A stretch of DNA of 64,000 nucleotides from Deltaproteobacteria bacterium HGW-Deltaproteobacteria-19 (GTDB lineage Bacteria; Desulfobacterota; Syntrophia; Syntrophales; PHBD01): the NCBI GenBank assembly GCA_002841865.1, contig PHBD01000012.1, positions 92,839 to 156,838 on the forward strand, read 5' to 3'. Within the stretch, counting starts at the first letter, position 1. The number at the start of each line of letters is the position of its first letter. This document shows positions 8,948 to 16,468 of the stretch, piece by piece. A model generated the notes under the pieces. It did not search any database, was not told the DNA's origin, and saw nothing but the letters and a program-made list of their open reading frames with translations. The translations under genes were made by a program, and so were the position numbers.

Positions 8948-10141
8948 ATGGCGACAGAGTATGATTTCTGGAAAATTTTTCCCAGGATGCCCAAAAAGGT
9001 ATCCATCGGGGACATCACGATCCGCGACGGTTTCCAGCATTCCGAAAGGTTCGTTTCCACGGCCGCCAAGATTTTTTACGGGCAGGAGATGATCCTGGCC
9101 GGCTGCCGGGAACTGGAAGTGACCAACCTTGGCAGCCCGGAAGGGATCCCCCAGTTCAAGGATGCGGACGATGTCATGAAGGCCATGCGCAGCGACAGTT
9201 TCAAGAAGCGCGCCTCCCGAGCCGGGATCGACCTGGACAAGGACGTCGTCCTCACGGCCGTCAGCATTCGGGAGCCCGCTGTGGATCGGGCCATCAAGAT
9301 GAAGAAAGATGGGTACGGTCCCGACCGGATCCTGATGATGGTTTCCACGGATCCGGAGCATCATTTCGCCAATTCCGGGACCACACTTACCCAGTACTGG
9401 AAAGAGGCGGAGCGGTGTATCCAGAAGGCCCGGGATGCGGGGATCAAGATGGTCGGCACCGTCAGCACCATCTGGGGAAGCCCCATCAGTGGCGCCACGA
9501 AACTGGTAGACGCCGTGGAGTTCACCAAGCGCTGGTTCCAGATCGGCGCCCATGACATCGAGCATGCGGACCATGACGGATCGGCCAACGCAGCGGACGT
9601 CTATCGCTACTGCTCCATGATCCTTGATGCCATGCCGAATCCGGAAGGACACCTGCTTCATCTCCATGAGACGAAGAGAATCGCGTCATCTTCCATCCTG
9701 GCGTCACTGCAGGCAGGCTTCACGAGATTTGAGGGTACGCTGGGCGGCTTGGGTGGTCAGCCGGCCAATTTCCTGGATGATTGTCCCATCCGGGGCACCG
9801 GCGAGTACTACTATGACGATCCGCGCTTTGTCGGTCTGATCACGCTGGAAGATCTCCTGGTCCAGATCGATGAACTGGGCATCGAGCACGGCTACGACGT
9901 GGATCGCGTCCTCTGGCTGGGCAAGAAGATGGAGAAGACCATGAACATGAGGCTCCGCTCCGAGGCTATCTACAATGGCCGGACACAGAAGGCGGGGCAC
10001 ATGAAATTTGCGCGGCCGGGCCTGAAGAAGCTCATCGAAAAGGTTGGGGAGAAGCCGGGACAGAGTGTTCCGCCGGATTGGTCGGCGGAAGCGATCATTC
10101 CGGAGAAATGGGGTCCTGCGGATCCGATCTGGAAGAAGTAA
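8948..10141 (+). CDS. HMG-CoA lyase-like DRE-TIM metallolyase lacking the loop cysteine
   Basis: 397 residues, a pyruvate-carboxyltransferase/HMGL-like TIM barrel. Family motifs: ITIRDGFQ (catalytic Arg-Asp and first metal ligand, about residues 20-27), HIEHADHDG, metal-binding HLHET and the glycine-rich loop FEGTLGGLGGQP. In true HMG-CoA lyases the loop reads GLGGCP with a catalytic cysteine; here residue 271 is Gln. The C-terminus is about 90 residues longer than the usual bacterial enzyme (about 300 aa). Operon context predicts HMG-CoA cleavage to acetoacetate and acetyl-CoA, but the missing Cys argues for a variant mechanism or another substrate. Ribosome site AGGAGGAGGG upstream. Confidence 0.82.
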   Translation: MATEYDFWKIFPRMPKKVSIGDITIRDGFQHSERFVSTAAKIFYGQEMILAGCRELEVTNLGSPEGIPQFKDADDVMKAMRSDSFKKRASRAGIDLDKDVVLTAVSIREPAVDRAIKMKKDGYGPDRILMMVSTDPEHHFANSGTTLTQYWKEAERCIQKARDAGIKMVGTVSTIWGSPISGATKLVDAVEFTKRWFQIGAHDIEHADHDGSANAADVYRYCSMILDAMPNPEGHLLHLHETKRIASSSILASLQAGFTRFEGTLGGLGGQPANFLDDCPIRGTGEYYYDDPRFVGLITLEDLLVQIDELGIEHGYDVDRVLWLGKKMEKTMNMRLRSEAIYNGRTQKAGHMKFARPGLKKLIEKVGEKPGQSVPPDWSAEAIIPEKWGPADPIWKK

Positions 10142-10233
10142 TTTAAAAACGCTCAGGGGGAGGGGGAGCGGGATCGTTCCCCCTCTCGCCATAAGAAATC
10201 GTTCCTTATAAAATTCGTTGAGGAGGTAATCCC

Positions 10234-10449
10234 ATGGCAGTAGAAGTTGTGGCCCCGATGCCGGGGACCATTGCGGAAATTCTGGTGAGTGTCGGTGACG
10301 AAGTGAAGGCGGATGAGGAGCTTATCATCCTGGAAGCCATGAAGATGGAAAACCCCATCGTGGCCCCGGCAGACGGAAAGGTCTCCGAGATCAAGGTGGA
10401 GGAGAAGGACAAAGTCGACACCAACCAGGTCCTGATCGTTCTGGGGTAA
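10234..10449 (+). CDS. Stand-alone biotinyl (biotin carboxyl carrier) domain protein
   Basis: 71 residues, no more than one biotinyl/lipoyl hammerhead domain. The biotinylation motif ILEAMKMENPI has its target Lys at about residue 46, with flanking VAPMPGTI and VAPADGKVSEI half-motifs that mark the biotin rather than the lipoyl branch. It would carry CO2 for the upstream carboxyltransferase. Most carboxylases keep this domain fused to biotin carboxylase, and decarboxylase pumps fuse it to a Pro/Ala linker; here it is free and linkerless. It is the last gene of the operon, followed by a terminator at 10471. Ribosome site GAGGAGG precedes the ATG. Confidence 0.92.
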   Translation: MAVEVVAPMPGTIAEILVSVGDEVKADEELIILEAMKMENPIVAPADGKVSEIKVEEKDKVDTNQVLIVLG

Positions 10450-10470
10450 TCTTTGCCCTGAAAAAAATGG

Positions 10471-10518
10471 AAATCCCCCGGTCCGGAGATATGTACGGGC
10501 ACGGGGGATTTCTATTTT
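10471..10518 (+). terminator. Rho-independent terminator of the carboxyltransferase operon
   Basis: Perfect 10-bp stem AAATCCCCCG (10471-10480) with CGGGGGATTT (10502-10511), then CTATTTT. It sits 21 bp after the biotinyl-protein stop. Confidence 0.8.
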
Positions 10519-10642
10519 CAGGCTGTTGAAAAGCACTCCTCTACTGTGTTGCACTCATCCCGGACCATTCGACGTACCAAAGGGTACGCCTCATGGACCG
10601 GTATTTCGTGCGCCTCCCATCCAAGCGCTTCTGAACAGCCTG
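10519..10642. repeat. 124-bp imperfect palindromic element (MITE/REP-like)
   Basis: The outer ends CAGGCTGTTGAAAAGC (10519-10534) and the complement of GCGCTTCTGAACAGCCTG (10625-10642) match at 14 of 16 positions. Similarity continues inward to a central hairpin GTACC-AAA-GGGTAC around 10574-10587, flanked by CCGGACCAT and its near-complement ATGGACCGG. The whole element therefore reads as one long imperfect inverted repeat with no coding capacity. TTTTCAACAGCCTG-type ends are common in dispersed repeats of deltaproteobacteria (recalled, not searched). Confidence 0.65.
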
Positions 10643-10703
10643 AGGCGCTCGTTCGTTTACGGCGTTCCGAAAAACGTCCATCTGCTTCGTTTCTGAAATG
10701 TGA

Positions 10704-10736
10704 AAAGGGGGACAGTTCTCAAACCTGTCCCCCTTT
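10704..10736. terminator. GGGGACAG hairpin, probable bidirectional terminator / dispersed repeat
   Basis: A 12-bp perfect stem AAAGGGGGACAG (10704-10715) with CTGTCCCCCTTT (10725-10736) and a 9-nt loop. It stands between the plus-strand operon and the minus-strand gene ending at 10769. The sequence type is a familiar REP-like hairpin in this group of bacteria and may also end transcription from the minus strand. Confidence 0.65.
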
Positions 10737-10768
10737 CCCGTGTTGTTTTTTCCCCCAACATCACCGGA

Positions 10769-11161
10769 TCACTTGATCGGCCATTCGCCCCGTTCCTTCA
10801 GGACGTCCCGGTAAATCTCCAAGGCTTCATTGACGGCGGGCATGCCGGCGTAGGTCGCCACCTGGAAGAAGATCTCCGCCAGCTTCCGGGGATCGCAGCC
10901 AACATTCAGGGCGGCGTTGACATGCAATTTCAACTCGCCCGTGGCCCGAAGGGCCGCCAGCATGGCGCAGGCCGCCATCTGCCTCTCCGGCAGGGTCAGC
11001 ACCGTCCTGGAGTACAGGTTTCCCGTAATAAACCGGGAAAAGTCATTGGCCAGATCTTTGTCGTACTGGCGCCACATCAGGTACGGGGGATCCATCTTGA
11101 TCCCCTTGCCGAACAGCCTGGTGGCCGTCTCCTGGGTTTTCTTGTTGACGTCGTCGCTCAC
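10769..11161 (-). CDS. Carboxymuconolactone decarboxylase (CMD) family protein
   Basis: 130 residues, all-helical CMD fold. The core ERQMAACAMLAALRATGELKLHVNAALNVGC is typical of the PcaC/CMD branch, ending with GMPAVNEALEIYRDVLKERGE. The redox CxxC of AhpD is absent (single Cys residues only), so a peroxidase role is unlikely. Family members include 4-carboxymuconolactone decarboxylases and many uncharacterised stand-alone proteins; in an anaerobe the ring-cleavage role is doubtful. The ribosome-site region AAAGGAGAGGAAGCG is immediately upstream on the minus strand. It is separated by 140 bp from the deacetylase gene, possibly same operon. Confidence 0.85.
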   Translation of the reverse strand: MSDDVNKKTQETATRLFGKGIKMDPPYLMWRQYDKDLANDFSRFITGNLYSRTVLTLPERQMAACAMLAALRATGELKLHVNAALNVGCDPRKLAEIFFQVATYAGMPAVNEALEIYRDVLKERGEWPIK

Positions 11162-11301
11162 GCTTCCTCTCCTTTCTCCTTGAATGCAATTCCACCGGGT
11201 GCGGTAGCCCGGCTTTCATCCATGCCATTCTCCTGCTCCCGGCATGGGAACAGCATTGTGCTCCCTTCCGGTCCCCCCGGATACCCGTATCGCGGGAACA
11301 G

Positions 11302-12618
11302 CTATCTCGATTTTACCTGGAAATTGTCTTTGTCCCTGTCCTGGAGATAAACATGGGAGTACTGCTGGACGGGAATTTTCCCGTAAAATTCTTCACCCTC
11401 CCGGCGGCAGGTGGGACAGGCGTGGCGCGGAATGATGACGGCGTAGATCCGGTTTCCCGTGTCCGCCTGGGAGTCGATCAGGACGAGACCCCCGCAGTCC
11501 TCGCAGATGCGGACCGTTTCCTCCTGGTGCTCGGAGATGCCGTCCGTATCATAGTAGATGCCCTTTTGCCGGCGGGCATATCGCGAATCCCCGACCATTT
11601 TCTTTTTGAAGGAATATCGGTTTTTCCAGAGCTTGCGGATTTCTGCCACGTCCCGCTCGATTTTCCGCGTCAGTTCATCCGACTGGCGGAGGGACTCGGC
11701 GTTAAAATCGGGTTCCCGGACGGAATCGTAATCGAGGCCGGCCATGGCCAGGATGATGCCCATATTCACATAGGGCAGGGCCTTCTCGATGGAATACCCG
11801 CCCTCTAGAACGGCGATGTCGGGTGACAGCCGGTCGTTCAGAAGGGCGTATCCGCGGGCGCTGAAGCGCATGTTCGTGATCGGATCGCTATAGTGATTGT
11901 CCTGGCCGGCGGAATTGATGATCAGCTCAGGCTGGAAATCGTCCAGGATCGGCAGGATGGCATTTTCCAGGGTGTAAAGAAATCCCTCGTCGGATGTCCG
12001 GGGCGGCAGGGGGATGTTGATCGTGTAGCCGAGGGCGTTCGGTCCCCCCATTTCCTCCTGGAAGCCCGTGCCCGGATAGAGCGTTCGGCCGTCCTGGTGG
12101 ATGGAGATGCACAGGGTATCCGGGTCGTTCCAGTAGATGTCCTGGGTGCCGTCGCCGTGGTGGCAGTCGGTATCGACGATGGCGACTTTCCGGATGCCGT
12201 AATGCTTCCGGATGTATTCCACCATGACGGCCTCGATGTTGATGTTGCAGAATCCCCGGGCTCCGTGCACCACGAGCATGGCGTGATGGCCCGGCGGCCG
12301 GACGAGAGCGAAGGCATTGTCCACTTCCTTGCGGAGCACCTTGTCGGCTGCGGTGATGGCCCCGCCGGCGGAAATCAGGTGGGATTCGGTGATGACGGAG
12401 CGGGCGTCGGGAACGCAGATGTGGGCCCGGTTGATGTCCTCGACGGTGGCCATGCCCGGCTTGAACTCGATAATGTTTTCGAAATCCAGGAGTCCCTCTT
12501 CGAATACCTGGTCCTGCGTATAGAGGAGCCGTTCCTCCCGCTCCGGATGGGTGGGGGAAATGGCCCAATCGAAAGCGGGGAAAAAGATGAGCCCTGTCTT
12601 TCTCGGTTTCTTCGTCAT
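11302..12618 (-). CDS. Histone deacetylase-family amidohydrolase with C-terminal Zn-ribbon
   Basis: 438 residues. Zinc amidohydrolase of the arginase/deacetylase fold: VRPPGHHA (His111-His112), DTDCHHGDGTQ (ligands Asp151 and His153), SAGQDNHYSDP (third ligand Asp240) and the catalytic Tyr in LEGGYS (Tyr275) are all intact, so it should be active on an N-acetyl substrate such as an acetyl-lysine or acetyl-polyamine. Residues 280-360 are a charged linker, then a rare addition: two CxxC pairs, Cys372/375 and Cys401/404, which would form a zinc ribbon. The start overlaps the stop of the hydantoinase gene by 4 bp, so the two proteins are co-translated. The substrate is unknown. Confidence 0.9.
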   Translation of the reverse strand: MTKKPRKTGLIFFPAFDWAISPTHPEREERLLYTQDQVFEEGLLDFENIIEFKPGMATVEDINRAHICVPDARSVITESHLISAGGAITAADKVLRKEVDNAFALVRPPGHHAMLVVHGARGFCNINIEAVMVEYIRKHYGIRKVAIVDTDCHHGDGTQDIYWNDPDTLCISIHQDGRTLYPGTGFQEEMGGPNALGYTINIPLPPRTSDEGFLYTLENAILPILDDFQPELIINSAGQDNHYSDPITNMRFSARGYALLNDRLSPDIAVLEGGYSIEKALPYVNMGIILAMAGLDYDSVREPDFNAESLRQSDELTRKIERDVAEIRKLWKNRYSFKKKMVGDSRYARRQKGIYYDTDGISEHQEETVRICEDCGGLVLIDSQADTGNRIYAVIIPRHACPTCRREGEEFYGKIPVQQYSHVYLQDRDKDNFQVKSR

Positions 12619-14288
12619 GGCTTTCCCCCCGCGGCAAAGCCGGCGATCAGTCCCGGCTTGACCTGTACCTTCACGCGGATATTCTTCCCGGTCGTGTAGA
12701 ACTGCTTGACCATGTTGAATTCCATGTCTTCGATCACTTCGATCTCCAGGTCCTCTTCACGGGCTCCCATGCCCTTTACCTTTTCGCGCAGGCGATCCTG
12801 CCCGATCCGAATGGCATCCGCCTTGGTGAACCGAGCCGGAATGCTCTCCTGGTAACCATCTTCCGCGATGGTCAGGATCCGCTGTTCCGTGTCGGCCAGG
12901 AGCGTCATCTCGGCTGTAGTTCGGGCCAGTGCGGCGCCGATGGCATTGGCCACCTCCGCATGTTCGGGGATCTGTGCGGGGATACCCAGAAGTTCCGCAA
13001 GACGCGGAGCGATCGGTTCGGCGGGGCCTCCGACCACGAACAACGTCTTTGGGACCAGTTTCTTGCCTTCCAGCATTTCATGGATCGTATAGACAGGCTT
13101 GTTGTTGACTTCCTCGATCATGGACGTGACAGCCGCCGATATGATCCGGCAGGTTTCCTCGTGGACAGCCCGGGCTGCATCTTCGATTCCCATGCCCATC
13201 TGCCGGCCCACATCCTCCATGGCTTTTCGGGCCAGCGACGCGTCACCGATGCCGGTCAGACCAAGGACGATCATGGCGTCCGTTGGGGTCGGGCAGGGTC
13301 CTCCACAGGCGTATGCCGGTCCTTCCCGGACGGGACCGATCTGCAGGCCGCCGTCTGTGACGCTGATCCGGCTGTCGCCTCCCAAGCCGATGGATCTGGT
13401 CTTCAGCCCGCGAATCAGGGTTTTGTGGCCCTCAATGGTTACACCGAAGGGCTCCAGGAGCGGTACCCCGTCCGCGAAAAGGGCGATGTCGGTTGTGGTC
13501 CCGCCTATATCGAGGGCGACCGCATCCCGGCGGCAGCGGGCCATGCTGAGAATGCCCATGATGCTGGCAGCCGGGCCGGAGAGAATCGTCTGAACAGGGA
13601 ATTCACGCGAGTGCTCGATGTCGAAGGTTCCTCCGTCCGCTTTGAGGATATAGATTGGAACATTGATTCCCTGATCGCGCACAAAGCCCTGAATCTGCGA
13701 GATGAACGTGTTGTAGCGACGCCAGATCGACTCGTTGAGGTAGGTAGTTGCGATCCGTCGGGGAAAGTTCAGATGACCCGACAGGCGGTGGCCCATGGAC
13801 ACGTGTTGAAAGGATCCCTCCAGGAGATCCCGGACCGTCCCCTCCTGTTTCGGGTTCCGGGTGGAGAACTTGCCGACCACGCCGATTTGCTGGATTTCTT
13901 TTTCCCGAAACCGCCTCGATGCTTCAACGACTTCACCCGGATCGATGGCAGCCATTTCCGCACCGCGGTGGTTGGAATAACCGCGAATATGAACGCTGTC
14001 TTTCTGAACGGGAAGTAAAGAAGGAGGAAGTCCGGGACCGCTGATGAGGATCATGCCGACGCGGTCCGTTTTTTTCTGGACGATGGCGTTTGTGGAGAGG
14101 GTTGTGCTCAGGACGACACGCTCGAGCTTTTCCAGCTGTTCGTCTTTCAGAAGATCGGTCGTAACGGCCAGGAGGGAATTCAGCAGGTTTTTCTCGTCGG
14201 TTGGTACTTTTGTCTTGCGTTTGACGTGCAGGTTTTCGATCAGGACTGCATCTGTATGTGTCCCCCCGACATCGATGCCCAAGATCAT
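12615..14288 (-). CDS. Hydantoinase/oxoprolinase family protein
   Basis: 557 residues from ATG 14288, chosen because the family begins MILGIDVGGTHTDAVLI and a GGGGGG ribosome site lies just upstream; the 80-codon extension is not homologous. Two ASKHA-type phosphate-binding motifs appear, GIDVGGTHTDA at the N-terminus and ALDIGGTTTDIALF midway, plus GPAASIMGILSMA and VVGGPAEPIAPRLAELL. It corresponds to HyuA/acetone-carboxylase-beta-like ATPases but is shorter than hydantoinase A (about 680 aa). Such enzymes open cyclic amides or carboxylate ketones with ATP. No HyuB partner is present; its overlap with the deacetylase gene suggests joint action on an N-acylated compound. Confidence 0.88.
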   Translation of the reverse strand: MILGIDVGGTHTDAVLIENLHVKRKTKVPTDEKNLLNSLLAVTTDLLKDEQLEKLERVVLSTTLSTNAIVQKKTDRVGMILISGPGLPPSLLPVQKDSVHIRGYSNHRGAEMAAIDPGEVVEASRRFREKEIQQIGVVGKFSTRNPKQEGTVRDLLEGSFQHVSMGHRLSGHLNFPRRIATTYLNESIWRRYNTFISQIQGFVRDQGINVPIYILKADGGTFDIEHSREFPVQTILSGPAASIMGILSMARCRRDAVALDIGGTTTDIALFADGVPLLEPFGVTIEGHKTLIRGLKTRSIGLGGDSRISVTDGGLQIGPVREGPAYACGGPCPTPTDAMIVLGLTGIGDASLARKAMEDVGRQMGMGIEDAARAVHEETCRIISAAVTSMIEEVNNKPVYTIHEMLEGKKLVPKTLFVVGGPAEPIAPRLAELLGIPAQIPEHAEVANAIGAALARTTAEMTLLADTEQRILTIAEDGYQESIPARFTKADAIRIGQDRLREKVKGMGAREEDLEIEVIEDMEFNMVKQFYTTGKNIRVKVQVKPGLIAGFAAGGKP

Positions 14289-14353
14289 GAGATGCCCCCC
14301 CGGGGAGTGAGCCCCGCATTTCAGTTTCGGCTGTATATACCGATAAAATTGAC

Positions 14354-14381
14354 TTGACAAGGCAAAAAAAAAGCGTATCGT
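14354..14381 (+). promoter_or_regulatory. Sigma-70-type promoter for the lipoprotein gene
   Basis: TTGACA at 14354-14359, 16-bp spacer with an A-tract, and TATCGT at 14376-14381. The start of transcription would fall near 14388, about 67 nt before the lipoprotein ATG. It lies in the 166-bp gap between divergent genes. Confidence 0.6.
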
Positions 14382-14454
14382 TCGTGCCCAATGACCTGTG
14401 ACGATAAGGATCACAGAAAGATCAAAAGTCCTTAGAAAGGAGGTGAATAGGTAG

Positions 14455-14691
14455 ATGAAGAGGGTCTTCGCTATCGTTCTTTCCCTGCTATTCTGCGTGT
14501 CGTTATCCTTCGCAGTGGTTGGCTGCAAGAAGGCAGAAGAGCCGAAACCCGCAGAGGTGAAGCAGGCAGCCCCGGCTCCGGCCCCGGCTCCGGCCCCGGC
14601 TCCGGCCCCTGGTGCGGCTCCCGCAGCCCCTGGCGCGGCTCCCGCAGCCCCCGGCGCAGCTCCGGCAGCCCCGGCAGCTCCGGCAAAGTAG
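14455..14691 (+). CDS. Small Ala/Pro-rich lipoprotein
   Basis: 78 residues. A signal peptide MKRVFAIVLSLLFCVSLSFA leads to a lipobox-like AVVGC with the acylated Cys at residue 23 and KKAEE after it, indicating a membrane-anchored lipoprotein. The rest is low complexity: a (Ala-Pro)n run, then three copies of GAAPAAP, with almost no folded content. Such tails act as flexible extensions near the cell wall or outer membrane. Upstream sequence AAAGGAGGTGA is a strong ribosome site, though its spacing to the ATG is long. It is monocistronic: own promoter, and a strong terminator at 14719. Function unknown. Confidence 0.8.
   Translation: MKRVFAIVLSLLFCVSLSFAVVGCKKAEEPKPAEVKQAAPAPAPAPAPAPAPGAAPAAPGAAPAAPGAAPAAPAAPAK
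14572..14673 (+). repeat. In-frame tandem repeats encoding Ala-Pro tail
   Basis: From 14572 a 12-bp pattern GCTCCGGCCCCG repeats to 14610, followed by three 21-bp units (14611-14631, 14632-14652, 14653-14673), each encoding GAAPAAP. Unit sizes are multiples of three, so copy-number slippage would keep the frame. Confidence 0.85.
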
Positions 14692-14718
14692 TTTCCTCAG
14701 ATTAAGATTGAATAAGCG

Positions 14719-14755
14719 AACCGGGTATCCGCCCTGCGGATACCCGGTTTTGTTT
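14719..14755 (+). terminator. Strong rho-independent terminator after the lipoprotein gene
   Basis: 14-bp perfect stem AACCGGGTATCCGC (14719-14732) with GCGGATACCCGGTT (14736-14749), 3-nt loop, then TTGTTT. Confidence 0.9.
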
Positions 14756-14930
14756 GTGCGCCATCCCGAAGCCGAAGAGGCATGATCCACGTCTGCTTAT
14801 CGTCGGGGTCACATTTTTTCCTCCTTGTTTCCTTTCTTTTCCATATGGTAGTATCAGCACTCCGTAACTGGAGGGCGAATATGCCCGGATTCTGACAATA
14901 TGCCAATGAAGGAAGGAAGGAGGGAGCATC

Positions 14931-15311
14931 ATGTCCAACAGAACGACGGATTTCCTGGCGGGGCTGCTCATCGGTGGTCTCATCGGAGCCGCAGCGGGTA
15001 TTCTCTATGCCCCGAAGAGTGGTAAGGAGACAAGGGAGGATATTGGTCGGAAAACAGAAGAATGGATGGCCAAAGCGAAAGACGAGTATGAAGCTGCCGT
15101 AGAGCGAAGCAAGAAAATTTATGACGCCACAGTGAGCCGTTTGAAGTCCATCGAGGATGCGGCCAGGGAAAAAGCCGGCGACGTGGAAGGGAAAGTCTCT
15201 GAGCTGGCGGCACAGGGAAAGGCCAGCCTTCAGGATAATACCGGGCGGCTGAAAAGGGCCATCGATGCCGGCGTGGAGGCTTTCAAGGAAGAAAAGGGAA
15301 AAACCGCTTGA
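14931..15311 (+). CDS. YtxH domain-containing protein
   Basis: 126 residues. N-terminal YtxH domain: FLAGLLIGGLIGAAAGILYAPKSGKETREDI, one glycine-rich transmembrane helix followed by the conserved APKSGKETR turn. Residues 40-126 are a long charged amphipathic helix or coiled coil (KAKDEYEAAVERSKKIYDAT...). YtxH proteins are small membrane-anchored stress or envelope proteins of unknown mechanism. The DUF948 gene follows after 29 bp, a common pairing. Ribosome site GGAAGGGAGGGAG at 14911-14926. Confidence 0.88.
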   Translation: MSNRTTDFLAGLLIGGLIGAAAGILYAPKSGKETREDIGRKTEEWMAKAKDEYEAAVERSKKIYDATVSRLKSIEDAAREKAGDVEGKVSELAAQGKASLQDNTGRLKRAIDAGVEAFKEEKGKTA

Positions 15312-15340
15312 TCCGATAGAGCATCTGGAGCTTCACGAAA

Positions 15341-15781
15341 ATGCTGGAAATCAGTTTGGTCATCATTTGCGGTGCCTTTCTCCTGATTGTACTTTTTTCA
15401 ATTCCCTTCCTGCTTCAGATTTGGAAGGCGATGAAAAAAGTAACCCAATCCCTGGAAATCCTGAATCGGAGTCTGCCAGGGATTTTGAAGAATCTTGAAG
15501 AGACATCCGCGAATATCAACAGGTCAACCTTGATGGTCAGCGCCCAAGTGGAAGCGCTTGTCCTGTGTGTTCAGAAGTTCCAAGGAATCCTAACCGTTCT
15601 GGCGAATGTGGAATCGATTCTTCGCGGGCGCCTGAAACATCCGGTGGTTCGCTCGCTGTCGACTCTCATAGCGACAGCGAGGGGTGTGCAGACCTTTTGG
15701 AGAGTACTCCGCGCGCCGGAGGAAAGCCGATCACGCCGGGAATCTGCATTGCCCGAAGAGAGGCGCGGGCCAGGCATCTGA
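15341..15781 (+). CDS. DUF948 domain-containing membrane protein
   Basis: 146 residues. One N-terminal transmembrane helix (ISLVIICGAFLLIVLFSIPFLL) followed by a helical region (QIWKAMKKVTQSLEILNRSLPGILKNLEETSANINRS) that matches the DUF948 pattern of methyl-accepting-protein-like coiled coils. The C-terminal tail is basic and disordered. Pairing with YtxH is conserved in several phyla; function is unknown, presumably an envelope-anchored scaffold. Confidence 0.83.
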   Translation: MLEISLVIICGAFLLIVLFSIPFLLQIWKAMKKVTQSLEILNRSLPGILKNLEETSANINRSTLMVSAQVEALVLCVQKFQGILTVLANVESILRGRLKHPVVRSLSTLIATARGVQTFWRVLRAPEESRSRRESALPEERRGPGI

Positions 15782-15802
15782 TTTTTCATTCCGGATTATT
15801 CC

Positions 15803-16267
15803 ATGGCAAAAGTAACCTATGCTCCGGGAGCAGGCCGATCCAAGAGCCACATGGCGAAAAGCGGCGTGCCGTCGGGTCGCTCCCCGGAGGAACTTGTCCG
15901 GGAATTGAAAAGGGAGGCAGAGCGGACTCGGGATGAAGGGTATCGAGAGCGCTCCTTGGCCATCCATGGACTGGTCTGTGCCAAGTGCGGCCGATCCTTT
16001 GAGGCGGTCAACCGCCAGCTGCTCACGGTTCATCACCGGGACGGCAATCACCAAAACAATCCGGCCGATGGAAGCAACTGGGAAAACCTCTGCATCTACT
16101 GCCACGAGGACGCTCACAGCCGCGGGCTCCTTGGCGATTACCTGGAGGGAAATTCCGACGGCTCCGAGGCCGGACTGGTTTACAGGGATGAAGGGCAACC
16201 ATCCGCCGGGTCCTTCGGCCTCCTCGGGGACCGTCTGAAACAGGCCTTCCAGAAAACGAAAAAGTAA
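15803..16267 (+). CDS. HNH nuclease, YajD family
   Basis: 154 residues. Residues 45-100 form an HNH zinc-finger nuclease: CAKCGRSF (first Cys pair), LTVHHRDGNHQNN (catalytic HH and DGN) and NLCIYCHEDAHSR (second Cys pair and His). The order and spacing match the YajD group, small HNH proteins found singly in many proteobacteria and not tied to restriction. The N-terminal 20 residues and the tail after residue 110 are poorly conserved. It starts 21 bp after the DUF948 gene, so it may share the transcript. Confidence 0.87.
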   Translation: MAKVTYAPGAGRSKSHMAKSGVPSGRSPEELVRELKREAERTRDEGYRERSLAIHGLVCAKCGRSFEAVNRQLLTVHHRDGNHQNNPADGSNWENLCIYCHEDAHSRGLLGDYLEGNSDGSEAGLVYRDEGQPSAGSFGLLGDRLKQAFQKTKK

Positions 16268-16468
16268 GTCTCCGAAACTCGTTTTTTCTCCGCAACCGAT
16301 CAACATTCCTGAATAATCATTGATCATATTTCCTTGCTTCTCGAACCATCTTGTAGTATGTGCATCAACGTTCGGATGGCTTCAAAGCGTCCGGGCTTCC
16401 GCGTTTCTCTTCAATGAACGAGTTGTCCGGTACGAGCGAATAAAATCAAGAAAGGGAGGTAGGCTTCA

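Noticed and set aside
14572-14673. CRISPR-like array
   Set aside because: Repeats are contiguous, without spacers, and encode Ala-Pro in frame.
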